DNA of 34,473 nucleotides from Treponema sp. (GCA_031279555.1 JAITIK010000141.1:1-34473), one strand, 5' to 3'; shown: positions 22,709-32,396, counted from the stretch's first letter. Notes: a model not told the origin generated them from the sequence alone. Numbers and translations: made by a program.

Positions 22709-24062
22709 CTATGGAAAATTTTTATTCAGGATGGTAATGATTGGAAAGCATCGTTTACAAGAGGCGGACTGGTTCTACGCGGATCAGTGAATCTGACATC
22801 CGGGAGCCAGTTGTCGCTTCCACACCGAACCAGGCTAACCAGCATCTCCTTATCATCGCGTCAGATAAGAAAGTGTATTATGCCCGTAGAGCGGACTGGG
22901 GGTTTGACAAGCGCCAATATGATAGCGACCGTGAAGATGTCCGTTTGGACAACGCGACTGGCTCCGCTATAAGTACGGTAATAAAGAAGAATGCTGGAAA
23001 GCTGGCCTTTTACCATACCGGCTGATACAGAAGCCACTTCGTTTACGAAACTACAGGAAGGTTATCTTTAAGAGCCGGAACGCGCGGCGCATCCGTCCAT
23101 AACAGCGTTTGTCTCCGATTTACGCGCCGCCGGGCGGCGGAGCGTTCTTTATAACGGCGCAACAGCATGTTATAGCATCTTGACCGGTAGATTGCTCTAT
23201 GTTTCAACAGCCCGGCGCTCCGCATCAGGCGATCTCTACCCTATGCGTTAAAACGGCTCTTACACACCGGTTAGAATACCTCTCACCTATGCGTTAGATA
23301 CCCTCCAACATGCTGAGGGAGGCGGCGAAATGCCTCAAATAGAAATGTTGCCGAAAATAGCAGACGTCTTATTATACGGCTTGCCTGTGCGAAACGCTGA
23401 CGCAAACGCAGGATCGCTTCATTGACACCGCGCTGAAGTTCCGCCGGGATGTAAAGGGCGCATTGAGACGAGAGGATGTCCTTTCCAGCTTGCGGCGGCA
23501 GTTCTGCGCATTCGATGAGCTTTTTGGAACGGGCTTCGCGGCTCATCAAAACCTTGATTTCTTTGGATCCAAGCCGCGTTTTGTTTTTGAGCTTTCGGGC
23601 GGGCGTTGGGGATATGGCTTTTCAGTGAATCCAGGCGTTTGGTCAAGCTTTTCCCCGTCAGCCGCAACGCGCCCTTGTCTTTTTTCAGATACCGGTCTAG
23701 CTGTTTTCTTTTTATAAAAGCAGTGAAAGGAGCGTTGGCAAAAAGTGGACAAATCCCCGGTTGGCTGGCAAAGCGGATACGCCGGAATATCCCTTGCGGA
23801 CATGTCATGCAAAAATTTGATTATATGAGGCTGTTCCAAAACTTGAGTTCTGGAACAGCAACCTTAGATGTAATAGAAAACCCGGGGTCAAAATGCTAAT
23901 AATATTGGCGTTATTGGTGTTTTTCCCGGTTTTTCGGAAGCCTGTTCCAATGACTTTATAAGAGGTTCGCCGGTATCCATCCGCTTTTCGGCTGAAATAA
24001 TTTTGAGGCGACGCGAGTCCCTGCATAAAACGTTAGTTTATATTACATTGGCAGAAGGCTAT
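22709..24062. other. Decayed region, no intact gene
   Basis: The first 300 bases are probably the frameshifted 3' part of the Ig-like lipoprotein. From 23283 to 23808 the minus strand carries two overlapping frames that look coding but belong together only with a frameshift (KKDKGALRLTGKSLTKRLDS; then REARSKKLIECAELPPQAG and RGVNEAILRLRQRFAQASRI). I do not recognise the protein. A hairpin GCTGTTCCA/TGGAACAGC is at 23830-23859, of the same TGTTCCA family as 1044-1089. Confidence 0.5.
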
Positions 24063-24442
24063 ATGAATTTTATTGTAAGAAAATTTTAGTGGTTGACGAT
24101 CAGCCTGAAATTATCAATAGTATTACAGGCATCATTAAAGGCAGGCGCGAAGTCTACCCGGCGAAAACAACGGCGCGGGCTTTCTCGTTGTTGCATTCGA
24201 CCAAGTTTGATCTTGTCCCGCTTGATAGTTTGATGCCCGGGATGAACGGCATGGAATTTTTTGAATACATAAAAGCGCAAGATTGGTACGACGGCGTCCC
24301 GGTGATCTTTGTGTCTTCCGAATCCGATTTTAAGACCGTCGCCCATGCCCTCAGTCTTGGCGCGAATAACTATATAAAAAAACCATTAAAAAAATGCGCC
24401 GCTGGAAAAGATAAAGTCGACCATCGGCAAAGAAAATTTTAG
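24063..24442 (+). pseudogene. Receiver-domain response regulator, N-terminally frameshifted
   Basis: An ATG at 24063, four bases after AGAAGG, is out of frame by one base with the recognisable product, which reads KKILVVDDQPEIINSITGII, STKFDLVPLDSLMPGMNGME with the phospho-acceptor Asp, VPVIFVSSESDFKT and GANNYIKKPLKK with the conserved Lys. This is a single CheY-like receiver with no output domain. A GTG at 24089 is in frame but would remove the first strand and is unlikely to fold. The C-terminal tail after KKPLKK reads into the next repeat copy. Partly duplicated downstream. Confidence 0.65.
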
Positions 24443-24616
24443 TGGTTGGCGATCAGCCTGAGATCATCAATAGTATTACAGGCATCATTAAAGGCAGGCG
24501 CGAAGTCTACCCGGCGAAAACAACGGCGCGGGCTTTCTCGTTGTTGCGCACGGTCAAGTTTGATCTTGTCCCGCTATAAAAAAACATTAAAAAAATGCGC
24601 CGCTGGAAAAGATAAA
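24077..24616 (+). repeat. Tandem partial duplication of the receiver gene
   Basis: Copy A 24077-24417 and copy B 24430-24616 start with the same AAGAAAATTTTAGTGG, 353 bases apart, and stay nearly identical for 150 bases. Copy B then jumps from the CCCGCT of DLVPL straight to ATAAAAAAA near the 3' end, losing about 151 bases (equivalent to 24223-24373) that include the phospho-acceptor Asp. Copy B also has Asp to Gly in the acidic pair (VVGDQPEII). It is therefore dead. Confidence 0.85.
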
Positions 24617-24711
24617 ATTGGCCGGGGGCGAGTAGAAAAGCAAACAAGAGCGGCTGTTCCAAATGGCATTTGGAGCGGCTTCCTTAGAATTTGAGTATGA
24701 AGGAGCGCATA

Positions 24712-25005
24712 ATGATCAAGGTATTAACCGCTTATACCGAAGAGATTGATGATGTCGAAACCGCTGTTTCCACCCTGTTGACGCAACTTGCGCCGGAAAA
24801 ACATTTTTTGAAGAATTCGGTCGTTCTGGTTCACTGTTACTACGAATTTATCGAATCCGGGGTAGTGGAAGAACTAGACCGGCGGCTCGGTATTCCCGCC
24901 ATCGGAACAACCACCGCAGCCCTGGGCATTCCGGGACATATTGGGGATATGGGGCTTTCCCTATCTGATTTACTACCTTCACGTAACGGCGATGTTCAAC
25001 AGTGA
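24712..25005 (+). pseudogene. FIST sensor domain, truncated 5' part of a hybrid kinase
   Basis: AAGGAG six bases before ATG 24712. The product MIKVLTAYTEEIDDVETAVS to [20 protein letters not shown] matches the start of a FIST N domain (a small-ligand sensor found on signal-transduction proteins). FIST_N plus FIST_C normally needs over 300 residues; here it stops after 97 because it runs out of frame into the kinase part. The rest of FIST and probably a PAS domain are deleted, so this and the next two entries are pieces of one gene. Confidence 0.6.
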
Positions 25006-26356
25006 AAATATGCTGGACGGAATAATACTGCTTTTTACGAATATCACGGAACTTGAAGACGTACGGGTGAAGGCGGAAGCGGCGAACAAGGCGAAAAGTG
25101 AATTTCTGGCAAAGATGAGTCATGAAATCCGCGCTCCGATGAATACGATCATCGGCATGAGCGACCTGATGCCCCAAGAAAATTTGGATCCCGTGCAAAA
25201 AAGCTATCTGTCCGACATTAATAAAATGTCAAAAATCCTTTTGGGCATTATCAACGACATTCTTGATTTTTCCAAGTCGGAAAGCGGAAAGATGGAACTC
25301 ATGCCGGGGCATTTCAACATTTACACGGTATTCGATCAAATTTCTTCAATACAGCCTTTTATCTCGAAGCAAAAATCTCTTGAATTCCGAAGCGAATGTT
25401 CGCTTTCAGTTCCCGCATTTATCTATGCCGACGAGACGCGGATCAGCCAAATTTTTACGAACGTGATAAATAACGCCATCAAATACACCAAGAAAAGTTC
25501 CGTCTCATTCACGCTGGATACGGGCAAGTTTACCCGGGACGATACGGACAACGATTATCTCATTGCAAAAATCTCCGATACCGGAATCGGAATAAAAAAA
25601 GAAAATATCCCTTTCCTTTTTGAAAGTTTCCAGCAGATGGATACCCGCAAGAACAAGGGCGTCGAAGGAACGGGATTGGGACTTGCCATAGTCAAGCAGT
25701 TGGTACCCTTGATGGGTGGGTTTATTGATGTTGAAAGCGAGTATGGAAAAGTATCCGTGTTTACCATATACCTTCCCCTTGTAAAAGGGGACTCCGCAAA
25801 GGCGGAACGGCATACAGAGGACCCGCAGCAGTTTATCGCCGTAGAGGGGGTCAGAGTCTTGGTGGTAGATGACATTCCGGCGAATCTTACTGTCGCAAAA
25901 GGCTTCCTTGACCGGAAGCGGATCCCATCTGATTTGGCGGAGGATGGACCCTCGGCGATTGATTTCGTCGCAAAATCTCTTGATGAGAGCCGCCCTTACG
26001 ACCTCATATTTATGGATCACGTGATGCCCGGCATGGACGGCATAGAAACCGCCGCCCGGATCAGGGAACTTGAGAAATCCCGGCAGGGTACAGGCGGGGA
26101 ATTCCTTGCGATCCCGATCATCTGCCTTTCCGCCAACGCCGTACAAGGCGCTGAGGAATTTTTCCTGTCTTCCGGCATGAATGGTTTTATCTCCAAACCC
26201 ATAGAAGACGCCGCCCTGAACAGGGCGCTGAGGAAATTTCTGCCACGGGAAAAATATACTCTTGTTGATAAAAAAGACGACGAGAGCGATGCGGGAAAAT
26301 TGAATGAACGCGAAGAACGGATTCGGGGGGGAACTCGCAAAGATCGAAGGGCTTGA
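24941..26356 (+). CDS. Hybrid histidine kinase core: HisKA, HATPase, receiver
   Basis: Open from TTG 24941 (a later in-frame ATG at 24992 is also possible); the start overlaps the truncated FIST piece and has no Shine-Dalgarno, so the 5' end is an artefact of a deletion. Residues about 18-35 look like the last strand of a PAS domain ([13 protein letters not shown]). His[20 protein letters not shown] with the phospho-His. HATPase: [10 protein letters not shown] (N box), [12 protein letters not shown] (G1), [13 protein letters not shown] (G2). Receiver: [34 protein letters not shown] with the acceptor Asp, ICLSANA, GFISKPI. The end [10 protein letters not shown] comes from a frame error in a run of seven G (26325-26331); removing one G continues directly into the HPt domain of the next entry. 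Cytoplasmic as it stands; probably non-functional because the input domain is lost. Confidence 0.75.
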   Translation: MGIWGFPYLIYYLHVTAMFNSENMLDGIILLFTNITELEDVRVKAEAANKAKSEFLAKMSHEIRAPMNTIIGMSDLMPQENLDPVQKSYLSDINKMSKILLGIINDILDFSKSESGKMELMPGHFNIYTVFDQISSIQPFISKQKSLEFRSECSLSVPAFIYADETRISQIFTNVINNAIKYTKKSSVSFTLDTGKFTRDDTDNDYLIAKISDTGIGIKKENIPFLFESFQQMDTRKNKGVEGTGLGLAIVKQLVPLMGGFIDVESEYGKVSVFTIYLPLVKGDSAKAERHTEDPQQFIAVEGVRVLVVDDIPANLTVAKGFLDRKRIPSDLAEDGPSAIDFVAKSLDESRPYDLIFMDHVMPGMDGIETAARIRELEKSRQGTGGEFLAIPIICLSANAVQGAEEFFLSSGMNGFISKPIEDAALNRALRKFLPREKYTLVDKKDDESDAGKLNEREERIRGGTRKDRRA

Positions 26357-26945
26357 CTTGGATCAGGGGCTTTACTATGCCGCGGAAAGTTTTGAAACCT
26401 ACGCCTCGACGCTGAAACAGTTTTCCGCTGGTGTGGAAAAGGGGCTTGCCCTCATCCGCGAAAGTCTCGCCGCGGAGGACTGGAACCCCTATACCGTGCA
26501 GGCGCACGCCTACAAGGGCATCTGCGCCACCATAGGAGCGCAACGTCTTTCTTACTGGGGCAAGAATCTGGAAGCGGCCTCAAAGAGCGAAGACAAATCG
26601 GCCTGCTTTGCGGAAACCGGGGTCTTTTGTTCCGCTCTGGCTGATTTTAACGCGGCGCTTCGCCGTACTTCGCTTTTTACGGAAGATGTCGAAATAACCA
26701 AGACCGAGATCGGCGCAACGGACATGAAGGCAAGGCTTGCCGAACTCGCGGAAGCCTGCGAGGAGGGCGGATCCACCCGGATCAATGTTGCGACAACGAA
26801 ACTCGAAGGCTTGCGGCTTGCCAATGCGGATCCCGGTTTTGAGGCGGCCCTTGCGGAAGTGATCGGCTTGTCCCGGTCGATGGACTACGACGAGGCCGCG
26901 GAAAAAGCCCGCATGATGAGCGTTGAATTGAAAAACCAAAACTGA
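26304..26945 (+). pseudogene. HPt domain split from the hybrid kinase
   Basis: In the frame reached by removing one G at 26325-26331 the kinase would continue [20 protein letters not shown], then an HPt domain with NPYTVQAHAYKGICATIGAQ, where the His of HAYKG is the phospho-acceptor, and a helical tail to 26945. ATG 26304 overlaps the kinase and has no Shine-Dalgarno, so independent translation is unlikely. The intact ancestor was FIST-(PAS)-HisKA-HATPase-REC-HPt, a full phosphorelay in one chain. Confidence 0.7.
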
Positions 26946-27161
26946 AGGATGAAAGAGGCGCCGTGTGGAGAAAAAGCGCCATGAACCCGGTGGAATGTGG
27001 AGTTGTCTCACTGTCAACACGTTAAGGAGATGGAGGCGCATGGCTCCACAAGGGCTGTTTTTGCGTCTAAAAGCCGTGCCAAAAACGCGGGAATACTATG
27101 AGCCTTCAAAAGAAGGCGCAGTCAGAATTAATGCGACGTTTATGTGAAGCGCCGCTGTCCC

Positions 27162-27190
27162 TTGCCAAAAAACCTACAATAATGTATACT
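27162..27190 (+). promoter_or_regulatory. Promoter of proS-gltA, predicted leaderless
   Basis: TTGCCA (27162-27167), 17-base spacer, TATACT (27185-27190), then six bases to the proS ATG at 27197. No Shine-Dalgarno is present. Transcription starting seven bases after the -10 begins on the A of ATG. Confidence 0.8.
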
Positions 27191-27196
27191 GCCTCC

Positions 27197-29014
27197 ATGA
27201 AATTTTCAGAGACGTTTATTCCGACGCTCAGAGAGGCGCCGGCGGACGCGGTGATAGCGAGCCATAGGCTTATGTTTCGCTCCGGGATGCTGCGCAAGTT
27301 TGCAAACGGGCTTTTCGCCTATCTGCCCCTGGGTCTGCGGGCGTTCCGCAAGGTGGAGAATATCATCCGCGAAGAGATGAACGCGATTGGATCGCTTGAG
27401 ATAAAGCCGAGCGTGGTGGCGCCGGGCGATCTGTGGAAGGAATCGGGACGGTGGGACAGCATGGGCGAAGCCCTGTTGAAGGTTGCGAATAGAACCGGCG
27501 CGGATCTGGTGATTTCTCCCACAGCCGAGGAAGCTGTTACCAGCATAGTACGCGATGAATTGTCCAGCTACAAGCAATTGCCGATTTCCGTGTACCAGAT
27601 CAACACCAAATACCGCGATGAAATACGTCCGCGCTATGGCGTCATGCGCGGACGGGAATTCACCATGAAGGACGCTTATTCCTACCATATCGATGAAAAA
27701 AGCCTTGATGAAACCTATCAAAAAATGGGAAAGGCGTACAGGCGGATTTTTCAACGGTGCGGGCTTACCGTGATGCCGGTGCGCGCTGATTCGGGCGCTA
27801 TGGGCGGGTCCGGTTCCGAAGAGTTCATGGTGGGAAGCGCGATAGGCGACAACACGCTGCTTCTCTGCCGGGCGTGCGAGTATGCGGCGAATGTGGAAAA
27901 GGCGGAATGCGCGCCCGACTATGACGCGCCTGCGGCGGCGCCGCAGGTACCGCCTCTTGAAAAAATCGCGACGCCTGCGGCGAGAACCATCGCTGAACTC
28001 TGCGCCTTCCTGAAAACGGACGCAAAAACATTTGTCAAGACCCTTATCTACCGCGCGGTGAATGTGGAACTTGACCTTTCAAACGCGCCGGGCTGCGCTC
28101 TTCTGAAGCGCGTCCGTCCCACGCCCGCAGCGCCTGCGGTGTATGCGGAGGCGTTCTTCGCCGTGTGCATACGGGGCGACATTGACGTCAATGAAGCGAA
28201 ACTCGCCGCGGCGCTAAAAGCCGGCGGGGTCAGCCTCGCATCTGATGCGGATGTGGAGCGGCTCACCGGCGCGCCTGTGGGTTTCGCCGGGCCCGTAGGT
28301 CTCGCGGCCATGCCGGTCATCGCGGATGAAACAACGACCGCGTTGAGCGATGCGGTTACAGGCGCCCTTGAAAAAGACGTCCATTACCGGCATGTGGCGT
28401 ACGGCAGAGATTTTGCGCCCTGGCTCGTCGCCGATGTCCGCACAGTCAAGGCGGGCGACCGGTGTCCGGTGTGCGGCGGCGAGTTGTACGAAAAAAAAGG
28501 CAATGAGTTGGGGCATATTTTTAAATTAGGGTATAAGTATACCAAAAGCATGAACGTGCGTTTCCTCGATGAAAACGGCGCGTCTCAGACGCCTGTCATG
28601 GGGTGCTACGGCATCGGCGTTGACCGCACCCTCGCGTCGATCATTGAAGAACACCATGACGACGCCGGTATCGTATGGCCCATGAGCGTCGCGCCCTTCC
28701 ATGTCGTCATTGTGCCGATTAAATATGAAGGGGCGGTGAAAAGCGCGGTCGACGCGATAGCGGCAGGCCTTGAGAAAAGCGGCGTTGAGACCCTGATTGA
28801 CGACCGGAATGAACGCGCCGGAGTCAAGTTCAACGACGCGGATCTCATCGGCATACCGTTCCGCATTGTTGTGGGCGATAAAAATCTGGCGCTGGAGGCG
28901 CCTCTGGTGGAAGTGAAGCGGAGAGGAGAGCGCGAAGCGAAACTCATACCGGTGGATGCTGTTGTTCAAGAGACAGCCGGCATGGTGTTTGACGAATTGA
29001 TGAAAGTAGGATGA
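27197..29014 (+). CDS. proS: Prolyl-tRNA synthetase, bacterial type with editing insertion
   Basis: 605 residues from ATG 27197, where the family N-terminus MKFSETFIPTLREAPADAVI begins; earlier in-frame ATGs (27098) lie upstream of the promoter. Charges tRNA-Pro with proline. Class II core: RSGMLRKFANGLFAYLPLGL, motif 2 region RPRYGVMRGREFTMKDAYSY, motif 3 GCYGIGVDRTLASIIEEH. The INS editing domain, which hydrolyses mischarged Ala-tRNA-Pro, lies between motifs 2 and 3 (TIAELCAFLKTDAKTFVKTL onward), so this is the long bacterial form. A CxxC-containing loop, CPVCGGELYEKKG, precedes motif 3. C-terminal anticodon-binding domain from about residue 500. Co-transcribed with gltA, 14 bases downstream. 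Confidence 0.96.
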   Translation: MKFSETFIPTLREAPADAVIASHRLMFRSGMLRKFANGLFAYLPLGLRAFRKVENIIREEMNAIGSLEIKPSVVAPGDLWKESGRWDSMGEALLKVANRTGADLVISPTAEEAVTSIVRDELSSYKQLPISVYQINTKYRDEIRPRYGVMRGREFTMKDAYSYHIDEKSLDETYQKMGKAYRRIFQRCGLTVMPVRADSGAMGGSGSEEFMVGSAIGDNTLLLCRACEYAANVEKAECAPDYDAPAAAPQVPPLEKIATPAARTIAELCAFLKTDAKTFVKTLIYRAVNVELDLSNAPGCALLKRVRPTPAAPAVYAEAFFAVCIRGDIDVNEAKLAAALKAGGVSLASDADVERLTGAPVGFAGPVGLAAMPVIADETTTALSDAVTGALEKDVHYRHVAYGRDFAPWLVADVRTVKAGDRCPVCGGELYEKKGNELGHIFKLGYKYTKSMNVRFLDENGASQTPVMGCYGIGVDRTLASIIEEHHDDAGIVWPMSVAPFHVVIVPIKYEGAVKSAVDAIAAGLEKSGVETLIDDRNERAGVKFNDADLIGIPFRIVVGDKNLALEAPLVEVKRRGEREAKLIPVDAVVQETAGMVFDELMKVG

Positions 29015-29028
29015 GGAGGAGACAAAGA

Positions 29029-30387
29029 GTGAACATTGCGGATTATCTTTCGGATCTGACAAGCAACGATTACATTGACGTAGGGTTATATGATAAGTAC
29101 AATGTAAAACGCGGACTTCGTAACGCGGATGGAAGCGGCGTACTGGTGGGTTTGACCCGCGTGGGCGAAGTTCACGGGTACATCGTCATTGAAGGCGAAC
29201 ACCAGGCGGTTGACGGGCAACTGTTTTACCGCGGCATTAACGTGGAAGAGATTGTCGCCGCGGCGGCCCGTGAAAAACGATGCGCGTTTGAGGAAGTAGT
29301 GTACCTTCTCATGTTTGGCGCGCTCCCGTCAAAGGCGCAGTTTGAAAAATTTCGCGCCCTCATGGGAGAGAATCGCAAACTTCCCATGTATTTCAGGCGC
29401 GATCACATTATGAAGGCGCCTTCCAGCGACATTATGAACAAACTCGCCCAGTCAGTGCTGACCCTTTACTCGTTTGACAAGAAAGCTGAAGATCGTTCGC
29501 CTGAAAATATTCTCCGCCAGTGCATTGAATTGATCGCCCGTTTTCCCGCTATTGTCGCGTATTCCTACATGGCGAAAAAACATTACCTCGACAAGGACAG
29601 CCTCATCATCCATGAGCCGAATCCCAATCAAAACACTGCGGAAACGATCCTTTCCCTCATCAGGGCGGACCGGCGGGTCTCCCGTCTGGAAGCGGAAACC
29701 CTTGATTTGGCGCTGACGCTACACGCGGAACACGGCGGCGGCAACAACTCGACCTTTGCGGTGCATTTGATTTCTTCAGCGGACACAGACACGTATTCGG
29801 CGATTGCGGCCGGCGTCGGTTCGCTTAAGGGGTACAAACACGGCGGCGCGAACGCCAAGGTCAGCGGCATGATGGAGGACATCAAGCGGCATGTCAATAA
29901 ATGGGATGACGAAGCCGAAGTGGAAGCCTATCTTGAAAAAATCCTGAAGGGCGAAGCCTACGACCGCACCGGGCTTATTTACGGGCAGGGACATGCGGTG
30001 TACACAAAGAGCGACCCCCGCGCCATCCTGCTCCGCGACAAGGCGACTCAGCTTGCCACTGAAAAGCAGTGTATGGACGAGTTCAATCTTTACACGCTCA
30101 TTGAGCGGCTCGTACCGGGGGTCTTTAAGCGCGTGAAAGGCTCGGACAAAGAGATATGCGCCAACGTCGACTTTTACTCTGGCTTTGTGTATAGTATACT
30201 CGGCATACCGGTTGAACTGTACACCCCGATATTCGCGGTGAGCCGCGTGGCGGGCTGGTGCGCCCATCGCATGGAAGAAGCCGTCGCCGGCGGGCGCATC
30301 ATCAGACCCGCGTACAAGTGCGTTCAGAAGCACATCCCCTACCTTTCCATCGCTGAACGGGAGCGACAGGCGTCGGCGCACACATGA
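29029..30387 (+). CDS. gltA: Citrate synthase
   Basis: 452 residues from GTG 29029. GAGGAGG overlapping the proS stop is nine bases away; the ATG at 29011 is part of that Shine-Dalgarno/stop overlap and would leave it without a ribosome site. Condenses acetyl-CoA and oxaloacetate. Family motifs: GQLFYRGINVEEIV, TLHAEHGGGNNSTFAVHLIS (first catalytic His), GSLKGYKHGGANAKV (second His), GQGHAVYTKSDPRA, and ANVDFYSGFVYSILGIP with the catalytic Asp. In a fermentative anaerobe this probably feeds 2-oxoglutarate and glutamate synthesis, not a full cycle. A 2-methylcitrate synthase activity cannot be ruled out by sequence alone. Confidence 0.92.
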   Translation: MNIADYLSDLTSNDYIDVGLYDKYNVKRGLRNADGSGVLVGLTRVGEVHGYIVIEGEHQAVDGQLFYRGINVEEIVAAAAREKRCAFEEVVYLLMFGALPSKAQFEKFRALMGENRKLPMYFRRDHIMKAPSSDIMNKLAQSVLTLYSFDKKAEDRSPENILRQCIELIARFPAIVAYSYMAKKHYLDKDSLIIHEPNPNQNTAETILSLIRADRRVSRLEAETLDLALTLHAEHGGGNNSTFAVHLISSADTDTYSAIAAGVGSLKGYKHGGANAKVSGMMEDIKRHVNKWDDEAEVEAYLEKILKGEAYDRTGLIYGQGHAVYTKSDPRAILLRDKATQLATEKQCMDEFNLYTLIERLVPGVFKRVKGSDKEICANVDFYSGFVYSILGIPVELYTPIFAVSRVAGWCAHRMEEAVAGGRIIRPAYKCVQKHIPYLSIAERERQASAHT

Positions 30388-30426
30388 AAGGCTGGCAAAC
30401 CGTCCGGCGTTCGTATTGTCAAAAGC

Positions 30427-30445
30427 AAAAAGCGACGCCTTTTTT
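30427..30445 (+). terminator. Weak candidate terminator after gltA
   Basis: AAAAAG (30427-30432) and CTTTTTT (30439-30445) around a 6-base loop, 40 bases after the gltA stop. The stem is nearly all A-T, so support is modest. Confidence 0.3.
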
Positions 30446-30798
30446 GATAAAATATTGAGGCAATCCCATGCCGGCGTCCGCTTGTCGGCAAAGGATGCGC
30501 CAATAGCGGCGCCGCCGGCGTTAAGCTGTATACAACGGCGATTATATCAGGTGAAGAACAATTTTGTTACGAAGCGGACGCCACGGATGGCATCCGTGTT
30601 TTATTTATTAGAGCGTAGCCCTTTTGGGTAAATACCCCGCAACTTGTTGCGGAACACTGGGGGTGTGGGGGATTTGTTCCCCACATACGCAAAGATTTCA
30701 AGAGAATCTTCAATACCGCAAAGCAAGTTCTGCGGTTGTTTATTCCTTTATCTTTATAATTCAGATCATCCCTGGTTTTACTAAACTTTTCATAAATA
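30446..30798. other. Hairpin-rich intergenic stretch
   Basis: No gene found. Holds CCGCAA-CTTG-TTGCGG (30637-30652), a TGTGGGG/CCCCACA hairpin (about 30663-30687) and CCGCA...TGCGG (30716-30735). The first and last belong to the TACCGC...GCGG hairpin family also seen at 31787 and 31928. Confidence 0.55.
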
Positions 30799-31672
30799 TT
30801 AACTCATATATTGCAATGAAGGCTTTCTAAAGAAAACTGAAACGATAGAAGGTCTAAGCGTTGATGAATACAGCGCTTCTTTTACCACCCTCAAGAATTG
30901 TTCCAAGCCGCTTGTTGTCTTTTTCCCTTTGCCTTTTTGCTCTTGCCTACAAGATGCCCGTCTACTGTCAGAAACACCGGCTTCTCTAGTTTGAATAACA
31001 GTTGTTTCAGAAAATCTATTACGCCCCTTACTGCCGGCAATCGGCGACATATTAACAGAAAAACGCGCCCCGCTCGTCTTTATTATCGGCGTCTTCTTTT
31101 TAGGCGTCCATGTCGTCTCGCTGTGACAATCAAACATTATCGCCGATTCATCCTCCAATACACCGCTCCACCGCATCTTTTGGCCTCTTTTTTTATCTCA
31201 GGATATTCTTTCTTCAAGAATTTCTCCATAGCCTCTTTATTTTGCTGATACGCCCATGGCGGGGCCGCCGCGCCGGCAAGCCTGGCGCCTTCAGCGTGCG
31301 ACATGCCGGCGCCTGGACACACTTGCATTAAATGCGCCTTTTATTGCTTCCCTGATTATTTCTATAGTCCATAGCGCAAAGTCAAATTTATACTGTTCCG
31401 GGCGTTTCATATTTTATGATATTGTAAAGGCGCGTCATTTGAGCGCCGTCCAGTTTAGGCGGCCGTCCCCTGGATTTATGGACGTGCAACGCTTCAAATC
31501 CGCCAAACCAGTATTGGGATAGCCAATACTATGTCATTCGCCGCTGGCAACCTATAGATTTAATCGCTTCTTCGGGGGCTTTCCTCATTTAACACCCGCG
31601 CCGCACCGCCGTAATTCTTATTTGCGCCTGCGCTTCACGGTTTAATTTTCTGCCATCGTTTGTTCGCATCAT
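30799..31672 (-). mobile_element. IS630-family transposase remnant
   Basis: Reading leftward from ATG 31672: MMRTNDGRKLNREAQAQIRI, PEEAIKSIGCQRRMT, ALHVHKSRGRPPKLDGAQMT (the HTH and linker of IS630 transposases), then in further frames AYQQNKEAMEKFLKKEYPEI, EDESAIMFDCHSETTWTPKK with the first catalytic Asp, TSGARFSVNMSPIAGSKG, EKPVFLTVDGHLVGKSKKAK with the second Asp, and the family end SVFFRKPSLQYMS. At least four frameshifts or stops interrupt it, and the LPPYSPELNPDE block with the third acidic residue is missing. Dead element. Terminal repeats were not identified. Confidence 0.85.
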
Positions 31673-31893
31673 TTTCTTATTTTATCACGAGCTAATACTT
31701 TTGTAAATATTAGCAAACTGATTATTACTTCAACGTTTATTAAATAATAATATTTATTAGGCGAAGCCTATACGGTTTAATACCCCGCGGCTCGCCGCAG
31801 CTGTAAACAGACTGAATTTGAATGAAATTTAACAGCATCTTGGCATTGTAAAGCAATCTGCATATTTTGATAGCGCTGAATAAGTAATATCAA

Positions 31894-32064
31894 TCAAACA
31901 ACCAAACAACGAAAAGTTTTGTCGATACCGCAGGGCTTGCCCTGCGGTTGTTCATTATATACATTTGCATTTTCATCGGCGAATAACCAGAAAATAATAT
32001 TCAATGCAACTCCAAGAAAAAACAACAAATATAATCTATAAGAACCAATTGCGGAATTTTCCAT
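31894..32064 (-). CDS. Possible 56-residue membrane protein
   Basis: ATG 32064 opens MENSAIGSYRLYLLFFLGVA, one clear hydrophobic helix (residues 11-28), then a charged tail whose last 20 residues are encoded by a repeat hairpin. A good AAGGAG lies further upstream and serves ATG 32083, which is in another frame and stops after 15 codons (MDEFRLNGKFRNWFL), so the gene may itself be frameshifted. No family recognised. In AT-rich accessory DNA next to the IS630 remnant. Confidence 0.35.
   Translation of the reverse strand: MENSAIGSYRLYLLFFLGVALNIIFWLFADENANVYNEQPQGKPCGIDKTFRCLVV
31928..31947. repeat. CTTG-loop hairpin repeat
   Basis: CCGCAGGG-CTTG-CCCTGCGG, a perfect 8-bp stem. Similar hairpins with a CTTG or CTCG loop lie at 30637-30652 and 31787-31798. 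It falls inside the 3' part of the small ORF at 31894-32064, which suggests that ORF's tail is repeat-derived. Confidence 0.65.
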
Positions 32065-32396
32065 TTAATCTAAATTCATCCATAAATTACTCCTTCATTT
32101 ATGTTTTCTTATGATAATGTTTCCCATAATACTGGCCAAGCGTTTTTTATACAATTTTTACAAAAATTTTGGGGCGTATTTCGCCTGACGTTCAGGTTGT
32201 TTGCGAACCTTCGGTTTGCGCCTCTACGGGGCGACGACGTTTTGCCAACCCGAATAAAGACGTTGCGAAGCAAAGGCAGCGTATCCCGAACCGCCCGGCG
32301 GCGAAGCGTATACATGCCCGTCATGCGACGTACCACCGCACCCTATTTCTGTTTCTTGTTGTTACTATCTTTTTATATTTAGATGACAACCGATCC
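32065..32396. other. No recognised gene
   Basis: Contains a GCGAACC-TTC-GGTTTGC hairpin near 32203-32220 and two overlapping short frames on opposite strands without recognisable content. Confidence 0.5.

Noticed and set aside
30637-31947. CRISPR-like spacing of hairpin repeats
   Set aside because: The repeats are few, unequal in sequence and separated by hundreds of bases including an IS remnant; no cas gene is present.
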